Source: Smittium mucronatum (Eukaryota > Kickxellomycota > Harpellomycetes > Harpellales > Legeriomycetaceae). Taken from it: a stretch of 15,590 nt of DNA. A model generated the notes under the pieces. The model saw only the letters and a program-made list of their open reading frames with translations, had not been told where the DNA came from and did not search any database. Numbering within the stretch: position 1 is the first letter of the stretch; every line of letters begins with the position of its first letter. The stretch covers positions 2,751 through 18,340 of the forward strand of contig LSSL01001964.1 of assembly GCA_001953115.1 (NCBI GenBank). The letters run 5' to 3'. Below, piece after piece: positions 1-8,344 of this stretch. The translations under genes and the position numbers were made by a program.

Positions 1-174
1 GTGTAATTTTTTTTGAATGCTTTTTTGTGATTTTATGATGTCAGCCGCGTACCTGTCCTGAGACCTAGGAAATTTTACCACCATTCTGTTTTGGATATCA
101 GAGGTGGGGGTTTTCTGTGCCTTCCATTTGCCAACCTTGGTCAGTTTGGGCTTTAACCGCTTAATGGGCCTAGG
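1..174 (-). pseudogene. Open minus-strand frame running off the left edge (coding relic or partial exon)
   Basis: On the minus strand 58 codons are open from just after a TAA (175-177) to the first base of the window. The stretch is much GC-richer than the intergenic DNA and is predicted to be basic, rich in Lys, Gln and Arg, with no ATG near its upstream end. A branch-like CTTAAC followed by AG near its start could mark an exon 5' boundary. I do not recognise the product. It could be a partial exon, a transposon gene remnant or chance, because stops are rarer in GC-richer DNA. Confidence 0.25.
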
Positions 175-256
175 TTAAGTCATAGCTGGTAACTTGGAAT
201 GGAATAATAATAGGTTTTATTACACTTTTTTTCTTTTTTTTTTTGAGAAATTTCAG

Positions 257-285
257 GATCGAGATTCAGATTCAAGATCTCGATC
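257..285. repeat. Perfect 9-bp inverted repeat followed by a G10 tract
   Basis: GATCGAGAT (257-265) pairs perfectly with ATCTCGATC (277-285) across an 11-nt loop. A run of ten G residues follows at once (286-295). No function is apparent; it lies in the GC-patchy left region and may be part of a mobile-element end. Confidence 0.5.
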
Positions 286-886
286 GGGGGGGGGGTTGAC
301 TTTTATTCTCTTTTTTATTTCAAGAGCATTAAATAATTAATGAGCACTAAGCTCAGATATCCTGTATCCAAAATAAAGCTCTCTAATACTAACCGTTCAG
401 ATTTTATCAGCTGGCTTAGTGTTTATAATACCCGGAAATAATATAAAAAATAAACTTTTTTGCTAATGGAAATACGAAATTTTATTGGATTATTCAATAA
501 AAAAAATTCTAAAGAATAGAGAGAGAAGAGAGTTTAAAACAAAGTGAAGTATTTTCACTGCAGAATTGGGTTAAACCAGAAATATTTTTCTTAAATCCAA
601 TCTTAAGACTTTTCTGAAGATATTATCTAAGAATGTTAGACTGATTTTAATATAAATTTGTATATTTTTTTACCAATATCAAAATATTTTAGGTAGATAA
701 AATTTATGGAATTTTTTCTCTTAGTTATTTTTTGCAAACATTCAAATATCATAGATTCGAATATAATAACTTTCTATTTAATTTGTTTTTTTTACTAGAT
801 GATATTTTTTTTTATAATTATAGTATTTTAAACCATAAAACCCTAAAGTAAAGCTCAAAAAAAATATATATAATTTTTTGTCCAAT

Positions 887-980
887 AATAAATTTAGGGG
901 TTATTTGCGAAAATAGACAGATGTTACAAAATAGATGCAAAGATAGAAACAATTTTCAAAATAATTACAAAAGTAGACAA
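887..980 (+). repeat. Degenerate short tandem repeats around AAAATAGACA
   Basis: After TTTAGGGGTTATTTGCG the sequence runs through about four imperfect units of 18-23 nt with cores AAAATAGACA, AAAATAGATG, AGATAGAAAC and AAAGTAGACA, several preceded by TTAC or TTTC. This is the style of subterminal repeats found in hAT-like DNA transposons or MITEs, but no matching opposite end was found. Confidence 0.35.
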
Positions 981-1239
981 AATTAAAATTATTTCCTAAA
1001 GCAGTTTGATTTAATCGATTGATTAATTATATGGCGAATAAAAATTGATTTTTAATCTTTGGCTTATTATTTGAAAACTCCACCAAATCAATATGCTTTA
1101 ATTTTTTTTAAATTTGCTTTAACTTGCTCATCTTACTACAGCAAGAAAAAATCCACAGTTACTCTCATTTTAGACATTAACTTGGGGAAGTCTGCCTTAT
1201 AATAAAAAAATAATAGCGAAATTCCTTGCCGTGGTTTAG

Positions 1240-1473
1240 TGGCTTAATAGTGTACTTTTCGAAGTACTCCAAGCTAAAATTTCATACAGCGCTGTACTAT
1301 TCTTGGTGGGAGTAGTGGAGACAGCGCACAGCAATTCGGAAGACAGCGATTCCGGAGAAGGACCATCTCGAAACATGTGGAGCCGATTATTTAGCACAGC
1401 TGAGACATATTCTAGTGCACAAGCCCAGCGTTCGACAGTCAGGCGGATCTCAGTGTCTAACAGCTATTTATAA
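1240..1473 (+). pseudogene. Coding-like 77-codon relic without a start codon
   Basis: The frame is open from after TAG (1237-1239) to TAA (1471-1473), inside a block clearly GC-richer than its surroundings. The central part reads as a Ser/Glu/Asp/Gly-rich stretch followed by a Met-Trp-Ser-Arg-Leu-Phe segment and a Ser/Arg/Gln-rich end. This is unlike the Lys/Asn/Ile/Phe bias of chance ORFs here. There is no ATG at the front; TTTCATACAG ending near 1289 could serve as an intron acceptor, making the rest a terminal exon. I recognise no family. A transposon-encoded fragment or dead exon is the likeliest reading. Confidence 0.3.
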
Positions 1474-1508
1474 GAAAAACCATGTCGATCAAACCCACGT
1501 TTGGGTAG

Positions 1509-1544
1509 GAGCCTAATTTTATTAATCCTGTTAAAAGTAGGCTC
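1509..1544. repeat. Hairpin, 12 of 13 bp paired
   Basis: GAGCCTA (1509-1515) pairs with TAGGCTC (1538-1544). After one mismatch the stem continues for five A-T pairs, leaving a 10-nt loop (1522-1531). It is the first of three adjacent hairpins. Confidence 0.55.
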
Positions 1545-1563
1545 TGAATATTTGCTCATTAGC

Positions 1564-1587
1564 TTCAATGAACTGCTGTTCATTGAA
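1564..1587. repeat. Perfect 10-bp hairpin with 4-nt loop
   Basis: TTCAATGAAC (1564-1573) and GTTCATTGAA (1578-1587) are exact reverse complements around the loop TGCT. It sits 20 nt after the previous hairpin. It could be an RNA structure, a palindromic transposon feature or a protein-binding palindrome. Confidence 0.6.
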
Positions 1588-1602
1588 AATTATCTTAATT
1601 AT

Positions 1603-1624
1603 TGACTGCATGTAACCTCAGTCA
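1603..1624. repeat. Perfect 6-bp hairpin, third in the cluster
   Basis: TGACTG (1603-1608) pairs with CAGTCA (1619-1624) across 10 nt. A downstream AGCCTAC (1628-1634) is also complementary to GTAGGCT (1537-1543), so alternative pairing with the first hairpin is possible. Confidence 0.4.
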
Positions 1625-1651
1625 TCCAGCCTACTTGAAGCAATGTCAGAT

Positions 1652-1661
1652 GGGGGGGGGG
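1652..1661 (+). repeat. G10 homopolymer tract
   Basis: Ten consecutive G residues stand in otherwise A/T-dominated DNA, matching the G10 tract at 286-295 in length and strand. The 75 bases that follow are GC-richer. The flanks of the two tracts do not match each other. Confidence 0.6.
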
Positions 1662-1847
1662 CTTTCGGTTGGTATATTGCACCCTTTTCCCGTAGGTACG
1701 CAGCCGTTAGTCCGGCAGAGGAGCTTATTGTAGTTAGGGTAGTAGTATTTTATATACGTCTTCTTTTTTTTTTTTTGATATTTTTTTAGTATAGTTTTTA
1801 ATGACTTTATCTTACAATAAAATTCCATGATACAAAAAAAAAAACCA

Positions 1848-1878
1848 CTTTTTGTGCCATCGGCGTCGAAAGGGTTAA
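1848..1878 (-). mobile_element. Possible piggyBac-like transposon terminus next to TTAA
   Basis: The plus strand ends a GC-richer motif with CGGCGTCGAAAGGG directly followed by TTAA (1875-1878). Read on the minus strand this is TTAA-CCCTTTCGACGCCG. piggyBac elements characteristically insert at TTAA and often begin with CCC followed by T. The element body would extend to the left. No matching TTAA-CCCTTT end is seen upstream, so the partner would lie outside the window or be lost. Only one end supports this. Confidence 0.3.
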
Positions 1879-2175
1879 TAAATCTTGGTCTTATTCTTAT
1901 AATCTTTAGGCTTAATTGAGATGAAAAATTTCTTCATATATTATATGTCGTATATTTTTTTAGACCAATAGTCCCAATGAAAAAATTCACCAAAATTAAT
2001 AAATGGATTAGGATTAAATTTGGCAAATGCGAGTGCGAAAGTATTTTGATAATCAAGGGAATGAAAAAACTCCTTCATAGCCGAACAATTTAAAATGGAA
2101 ATCATTCGTAATGTATGTATTACATAATACAGGAAACATTCAGAAATCGAGACACTTTTTAGTTTGAAAGCTTAC

Positions 2176-2991
2176 TAATCCGAAATCCAATGATCCGAAA
2201 AAAAATTTGGATTATCAAATGTATCTCTTTCTTTTTAGTAAAAATGTTTAATTTTTATTCTGCAAATTTTACCTCTGTAGAAAATTGTAAATACAAAAAA
2301 GTTTGTTAGATATTTAAATAATATCGAAAAAGATGATTAAATGATTTAGTTTGATTTTTGAAGCAATCTAAATCTTCTATAAGCTTCATTGAAAAGTACC
2401 ATATATTATCTATAAGTATTCATAGAAATGAAGTAGTTTGATTTAAGCATTATTCTTTTGTTAAGGAATTTAAGGGAAAAACTTATCAATGAAATGTAGG
2501 GCGAAAAACAAAAAAACCACACTCCGAATTGACAATTAGACCTTGTCTTTTATCTCATCTTTTTGATAATTTTATTTATGGATTGTTGTTAAAATATTAA
2601 TTGCGCATTATTAATCAAATGGATTTTCAGAATGAGCTTATTAGCTTTAGTTAGGGGTTTATTGAACTTCGGCATCTAATCGTATTTAAGTTTTTTATTG
2701 ATAATTTTCCAGTATTATAGACTATTGCTGATTAAGTCCATTGATTGGAAATGCTTTTGGGGCTATTTTTAGGATATTATGTGTCTTTTTTAAAAAAAAT
2801 ATTTAAGTTTTGAGTGTTTATTTTTAAAATGAAAAAATTACGAGTTGTTGGGTTAATCACTCTTGGAAACTAATTTATAAGAAACCATTCTTAAGACCAA
2901 TGGAGTGGCATGAACTTGATTATTAATCAGATATTTTGAAGTTTATTATTGATCAAAAAAGATGTGCGTATTACAAAAAGATTTCGGATTA
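2176..2991. repeat. 12-bp inverted pair, possible ends of a small pogo-like MITE
   Basis: TAATCCGAAATC (2176-2187) and GATTTCGGATTA (2980-2991) are exact reverse complements about 0.79 kb apart. The right one continues outward as TCAGGTTGAGTCTG, so it reads inward as CAGACTCAACCTGATAATCC. That resembles the general style of pogo/Tigger terminal repeats. The outward flank of the left copy does not match, and 12-bp inverted pairs arise by chance in DNA this AT-rich. Confidence 0.2.
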
Positions 2992-5390
2992 TCAGGTTGA
3001 GTCTGATTGTCTAAAAGAAAATGCATTTTTTTCGTTCGGAATATTGAATGTAACCATTATTAATTTTTTATAATTAGAGGTATGCCATTTCCTTTAATTT
3101 TTCTTCGTCAGTCGACAAAATTGGGCTATAAATGTAGCCAACATTTATTCTACATGCATTTATTAATTAGATAAATATCCATTCTATTATTTACGTTTTA
3201 ATTGTCTCCGAAAAGGATTTTTCTAACTTCAACAAATCGGAATGTGCATATCCATTGAAGCTGAAGGAAAAGGATACGAATATAACTCCATCTTCTCCGT
3301 GTGTGTAAAAGACTCCGATTCGCTAAATTTTAATAAGCGCATTTACCAATTTCGATAATTTGACCAATAGAATATTAATTTTTTATGTAAAAATATAGGT
3401 AACTCAAATATTGACTATGAAAATTGATTGAAATTGACCACCAGCTACGAAAGTGTTAAGTAATAAAACGTGTGGTTTTCTATTTTTTAAGGCTCTAAAA
3501 ATTTACAAATGATTCACTAACATAAATGATTCTGCTAAATTTAAATTCGTTGGATTAATATATGTATGTATTTTTTGGAAACCAGCTTTTTTTGTTGACG
3601 AGTATTAAATGAAATTTGGATCATATACTGATATCCAATCGGAGGATTTTCTCAATCACAAGAATAAAAAAAATCCCATTTGAAAAATTGTGTAATCAAA
3701 TTTCCATGGTGAAATGAACGATTGGATCATATACCAATATTACGCTTATGCAATGTTTCGAATTAAATATATTATTTAACCTCGTTAGTAAACCCATTTA
3801 ATAACTTGCGATGCATTTCAAAAAGGCTGGGGGTTATATTTAGAAAAGACTTTCTTTTAATTTATCCAAAGAAAATTAATAAAGATAGCATCATTTCAAC
3901 CCCAGTACCTAATCTATTCTTAATCTCCGACTAAGTTTAATACAATTTGGCTATTAGCTTTGATATAATCCACTGAAAAAAATTGATTCGGTTTTCTACA
4001 GCAATACTTGACTTTTCTAAACTGAATAATAATTATTTTGGTTCTAATAGATATCTAAATAATTTTGATAGGTTGTATAGATGTATAGATGTATGTTGAA
4101 ATAATTTTTGGTTCAAAATAAAATATATGTCTTTATTTTGATGAATTGGGGCTTCCAAATATGTAACGAGGTGAAGCTTGTGAAAGTTTTTTTTACCAGA
4201 AAAGCTTTAACTATTGATATATCCCATAGTTACAATCCTAAGTTTTTGAATAGGCATTCTATTTTTAGGTTGCTGGAAAAAATTGGCGATTTTTAGTATT
4301 TGGTTTATCAGTTTAAAAAATGGAAACGATAAAACTGGTCACAATGAACCCCCCAAAATATTCTATACTATGATTTTCGATCTCTAATTAATTTTCGTTT
4401 GTTTTTTTATGGTATGCTGACCTAACTACTTTAAGGCCAAAGTTCATATATTTAGCATGCCCTTTTTTAATTATTATGATTATCTCGGATAAAAAATTGA
4501 GTCAAATCAGTTAATTATATTCACTAATGGTTGGACTAAATTTTCAATTATTGCTCTAAAAATTAGAGAAAGCTTTTTTAGTAATTTATAGATATTTTTT
4601 CAGTTTGTACCAGAATGAATATTTGTTAAAAATCGGATAAAAAAATCGGCTATAATTTAAAAATCGATAAATGTATATCGTTATTTTAAATAGTTTCAAG
4701 GAAAACCATCAATTTTTTAATTCAAATTCTTAATACCTTATTCTTCCTTTGAAAAATTCTTTTAAGTTTCCCAAACTGTATCTCTAATTTTTGGGGTTAT
4801 TATAAATTGGGATTGAGGTAATTTTTAACTTCAAATGTGTACCATTTGTATTTCTTTTATGATCTTGGTTATTAAATATCAAAGATAAAACTAATATCCC
4901 CAATTTGGATGACAAATCAGTAAAATATAAAATAATTATAGGATTTGTAACAAATTTATAAAATTAGATATCCGTCACACCATTTAATGGTGTTTTTAAT
5001 AAGTAACACTTTAATAATGTAAATATTGCTACTCTTGATTGATTTTCGCTACCAAGTTTACAGAACAAAACTTTTGACAATATAAGAGGGTGAATAATCG
5101 ACTTTTAAATGAGTTATAATTAAAAAATTTCAGTATTATTAATTCGTTAAAAACAATAATCCATCTGGTAGAAACCAAAATAATCATTCCTTTGAAGGGT
5201 TAATGTTTCTGTTTCTAGATTAAAAAATAGCTATATTTTTTAGTTAAACTAAATCTCTCACCTTATATGACCATATTAAGCTGTTGGATGATATTCAAAA
5301 AAAAATTGAGAAGATTTTGCCATCAATTACCAAATTTCATGATTTTCATAAAACCCACTATTGAAAATCATTGGCAACAGAAATTCATAT

Positions 5391-5395
5391 CCAAT
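5391..5395 (+). promoter_or_regulatory. Possible CCAAT box upstream of the zinc-cluster gene
   Basis: CCAAT occurs about 180 nt before the start codon, a plausible distance for a fungal promoter. No convincing TATA box or paired CGG/CCG zinc-cluster operator was found; single CGG triplets occur near 5410 and 5561. A five-base motif is weak evidence. Confidence 0.2.
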
Positions 5396-5574
5396 AACAC
5401 TTGAGATTATCGGAGGAAGATTCTTGGATAAAGTTTTATTTATTACATCAAGGATGAACTTTTGTATTTTTTTTCATTTATAACTTGATATTTCCTCAAT
5501 TAAAACAGTTTAAAACAACTTTTGATAATTAACAGCTTCCTTTAAAGAGATATAATCTCACGGTTGAATTAATT

Positions 5575-8326
5575 ATGGATATTAGTTATGAAATTAACAC
5601 TAATAATGTTCCAAAACTCAAAATTTTCGACAAGCTAATCCCCCAATTTAAGGCCATGGATAGAGGGATCACATTTTATTCATGTAGCATTTGCAAAAAA
5701 AAAAGAATAAAATGTGATGGAACCCGCCCAAGATGTACAAATTGCGAAAAATTGGGTCGAGTATGCTGCTACAAAGAAGACATATTCAGCTCTATAAATA
5801 CCGAAATAAAAAATATTGATAGTATATTATTAGGAATCAACTCTGCATTAAAAAAATTGAATTCATGTTTCAAAAATACAAGACAAAATGGTGAATCCAA
5901 CAATTTGGGAAGTTTTGAGACGAAAAAAATTTCTAGTAATTCAAAATTTATTTTAATCTTAATTCTAGAGATTTAAGGACCGTTTTCTAATTTGTTTTGA
6001 TTTTTTAATAGATATACTCTCTTCTGTACCCCAAATTGAATTCGGCGACATGGATATAGGGGATGAAGTGCTTTTTGCAGCAACAGAAATTTTTTTTACC
6101 AAATCAATATATTCTCTTCCACTTAGCAAAAGCAACTTTTATTCAAGACTGAAACACAAAAGCATCCCAGATTTTTTGAAATACTCTATTATATCATATA
6201 GCTCTAAACTCTTAGACAATTACCATTTTTTTGGCGAGCATTTGTATTTATGCGGATCATCTTATTCAAAGAAAGCTTATAATTTGATAATGGCCAACCC
6301 TAAGGAAATAACAGTCGATAAAGTGCTGGCTTCTATTATTCTTTCTGTTCATTTTTCTTGCTTAATGAAAACAAATATTTCCACATCGTTAATAGGTAAG
6401 AGTTTAATTCATACAACCTTCTTCTCCATCAGTACTAGTATCATTATAAAAACTTAGAATTTTTTCATTTAATATGCTTTATAATTCTTTAATATCTAAA
6501 TTCGAATAATTAATAAATTCTTAGATTTGGCCACAAAGTAATTTTAAAAAACCATCTTTTATTTATTGTATAGTAACAAATTATTAAACCAGTTCCATCT
6601 CCAAACCTAGACCATCAATATAAATACAAATACCAATATCTTTATTTTTTAACGTTACTTTTATAGACACAGCTTGATCCTTAAGCTTCACAAAACGGAC
6701 GCTCCTAAACTTAGAAATATGAATCATGACTCGGATTGGTTTACTACTGAATACAAAAGAAGAGTGTGGTGGCTTGTATACATTTCAAACACATCACTCA
6801 GTCTAAATTTTGGAGTTCCGAATCCAATACAAAATGATTTCATATGGGTGAATCTCCCATCAAAAGATTTACACTACAGCAACTACGGCAACTACACTTC
6901 ACATAAAGCAGCTGTACATCAAAATGAACGAACAAAATATCGCGATGGCGATGAATTTTGGCTTATTGTCAAAGCCTTTATACTTATTGGGATGGTGTCC
7001 GACTTTGTTAACCGAAAGAACCTTAAATCATTTAAAAAAAAAAATCTCACCTCAAACAGATATAGACATTTAAAAGAAAAAATAGATGCTTACGAAAATG
7101 TTTATAGTTCACACTACTCAAAATTTGATTTGGAAACCATTCCATACCCCCATGAGAAATTGGGTAAAAATGAAATGACAAACAAATACTATCCTTTTTT
7201 TTTCTCCGGAATTATATATCGTCTAGCTAGACTCATCCTTTTCCAGTCTCAAATAATAATATCTAGCCTAGAACCAGAAAAACTTTTAGAAGTTAGAAAA
7301 GCTAAAATCGATTCAATTGGGGTATCAATTGAACTGTACAATATTTTAAAATGGTCTAATGACTATTTCAATACATCTCATTATGGCCAAGACATTTTTT
7401 ATGCTTTATCAGCTGTTGGGTGTATATTTTATAACTCATTTAACATAAAAGATCATACCAAACACAAAAAAATCAAATCATATTTAGGAAATTTATTGAA
7501 AGATTTCGAAAAATATTCGGAGTATAGTTTAACCGCAATTATATACAAAGATTCGGTAAAATATGGTCGCAGAATCCATTCTAAAGCGACTTCATTTAAT
7601 GATCCTATACTAAATCATCTTTCGGAACTTAAGATTAGCCATATGTCTGAATTCGATACCAGCATTTGGTTTATAAAACCAACCACATCATGCTTAAGCT
7701 ATTTATGCTGTTCAGTAAATAACAGAAGCTCATTGTATGAAAACCTATTTATTCAAAATTGGGGTAGATTAGGCATACTGGATAATAGATCTGAGGGATT
7801 TAGCAAAAATCATGACACTTTAGCGAATCTATACAAATATGATATATATGAATGTGAGAATAAAAAGAAAGATCTGAATCAAAATGATGAAAGATTAGAA
7901 TCCTCTTTTGATAAAATTAAAATCCCAAATAAGCCCAACAATCGATCAAGTTTTTTGAATGCCATTGACGATTTTTTAAATTCAGTTACTGATATTGAAT
8001 CTTCCAAGATTCGAAATTCAAAGTCATTGAAATACGAAATTAATTTTTCACAAAAGAAATATATGAACTATGAGGAATCCGAATTAGACTACAACGATGA
8101 GGAAAATGATTTTAAAGAAGTAAAATACATTTCTAGCGATTCTGATGATGGGGGTATCATTTTCTCGAGTAAAAAACAGAAAATTGAAGATATTTTGCAT
8201 GAAAGCAGTTATTTGATTCCTGAATCCATTTCCAATAGAAAAGGAATACAGAGCCTCAAAAATCAAGGGTCTGAGTCCAAAACTAAGTCTAAGCTATCAA
8301 TATCATTTCTTCTCAACTCCAAATGA
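5575..8326 (+). CDS. Zn(II)2Cys6 (Gal4-type) fungal transcription factor with fungal_trans domain; four exons, 805 aa
   Basis: Predicted nuclear sequence-specific DNA-binding regulator; target unknown. Exons join 5575-5935, 6012-6395, 6525-6537 and 6667-8326 (2418 nt, TGA at 8324). All introns are GT-AG and phases agree. Residues 37-64 form the zinc cluster C37-x2-C40-x6-C47-x6-C54-x2-C57-x6-C64, with the family's KKKRIKCDG basic stretch and terminal CxY. Residues 67-102 are rich in spaced I/L and may be the dimerising linker. From about 130 the chain resembles the fungal_trans regulatory domain (PF04082): the helix DLATKHSLILKLHK (249-262), then W277, E281 and RRVWW (284-288). N294 stands where the family usually has D. 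The tail has an acidic patch (about 721-748) and a basic KKQK (755-758), possibly activation and nuclear-import elements. Start: ATG 5575 has A at -3 and G at +4, and an in-frame TAA lies at 5530-5532; Met28 (5656, GCCATGG) is an alternative. Family call very sure, exon model fairly sure. Confidence 0.92.
5936..6011 (+). other. Intron 1 of the zinc-cluster gene (76 nt)
   Basis: The donor is GTAATT at 5936 and the acceptor is TTTAATAG ending at 6011. A branch-point-like TTCTAAT has its A at 5990, about 20 nt before the acceptor. Exon 1 ends with one base of a codon and exon 2 starts with two, giving Asn121. If retained, translation stops at TAA 5974-5976, just after the zinc cluster and linker. 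Confidence 0.85.
6396..6524 (+). other. Intron 2 (129 nt), upstream of the microexon
   Basis: The donor is GTAAGA at 6396, the closest to fungal consensus in this gene. The acceptor is ATTCTTAG ending at 6524. Candidate branch points are TCTAAAT (A near 6499) and TTAAT (A at 6513). Exon 2 ends with one base of a codon. If the intron is retained, the reading frame stops at 6455-6457. Confidence 0.75.
6525..6537 (+). other. 13-nt microexon (exon 3)
   Basis: The 13 bases ATTTGGCCACAAA lie between an acceptor TTCTTAG and a donor GTAATT. With the single base left from exon 2 and the single base starting exon 4 they encode Asp-Leu-Ala-Thr-Lys (249-253). The joined segment DLATKHSLILKLHK has the length and pattern of the family helix that reads roughly G-x-A-x-R-x(5)-L-x-L-H. 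Without the microexon, exon 2 joined to exon 4 reads Asp-Thr-Ala and then stops at TGA, so some exon of length 1 modulo 3 is needed here. This is inferred from phase and family pattern; no transcript was seen. Confidence 0.75.
6538..6666 (+). other. Intron 3 (129 nt) with tandem acceptors
   Basis: The donor is GTAATT at 6538 and the preferred acceptor is TTTTATAG ending at 6666, with a branch-like TTTAAC (A at 6652) 14 nt upstream. A second AG lies six bases downstream (6671-6672) and also keeps frame, replacing Lys-His-Ser by Asn. The upstream acceptor fits the family spacing better. The length equals that of intron 2. Confidence 0.7.
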
Positions 8327-8338
8327 TTTTTCTTTTCA

Positions 8339-8344
8339 ATTAAA
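8339..8344 (+). promoter_or_regulatory. Possible poly(A) signal ATTAAA
   Basis: ATTAAA lies 12 nt after the TGA of the zinc-cluster gene. In DNA this AT-rich the hexamer is frequent by chance, so this is only a positional suggestion. Confidence 0.25.

Larger units (their letters stand above)
1880..5529. other. AT-rich intergenic region without a supported gene
   Basis: Both strands are interrupted frequently by stops and long A/T runs dominate. The only structure I would point to is a 12-bp inverted pair (2176-2187 and 2980-2991) and a small tandem of TGTATAGA near 4075-4092. Short open frames at 3242-3358 and 4108-4296 are at chance level. The proximal promoter of the zinc-cluster gene should lie in the last few hundred bases. 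Confidence 0.6.

Noticed and set aside
389..395. TACTAAC, a perfect yeast-type branch point, followed by CAG
   Set aside because: No coding exon follows on this strand, so it is probably coincidental.
1231..1300. tRNA or tRNA-derived SINE, suggested by a perfect A-box-like TGGTTTAGTGG
   Set aside because: No B box at a suitable distance and no cloverleaf stems could be drawn. A second A-box-like TAGCACAGCTG (1392-1402) and a GTTCGA near 1434 also fail to form tRNA arms.
1646..1828. Minus-strand 60-codon ORF with several Cys and Pro
   Set aside because: It begins in a poly-A/T region and runs through homopolymer and the G10 tract; the composition is low-complexity and no domain is visible.
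3242..3358. Plus-strand 38-codon ORF with balanced composition in a slightly GC-richer patch
   Set aside because: Too short to support, with no domain or convincing splice junctions.
4108..4296. Plus-strand 62-codon ORF
   Set aside because: It starts at TTG, has AT-driven composition, and its length is at chance level for this base composition.
5551..5556. TATAAT as a TATA box for the zinc-cluster gene
   Set aside because: It lies only 19 nt before the start codon, too close for a eukaryotic TATA element with a usable 5' leader.
8084..8266. Minus-strand 60-codon ORF
   Set aside because: It is antisense to the acidic tail of the zinc-cluster gene and is explained by that coding sequence.
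5575..8326. Three separate genes for the frames at 5575-5976, 6050-6457 and from 6674
   Set aside because: They join in phase through GT-AG introns, their stops lie inside introns 1 and 2, and together they make one standard zinc-cluster protein. The third frame has no ATG at its beginning.
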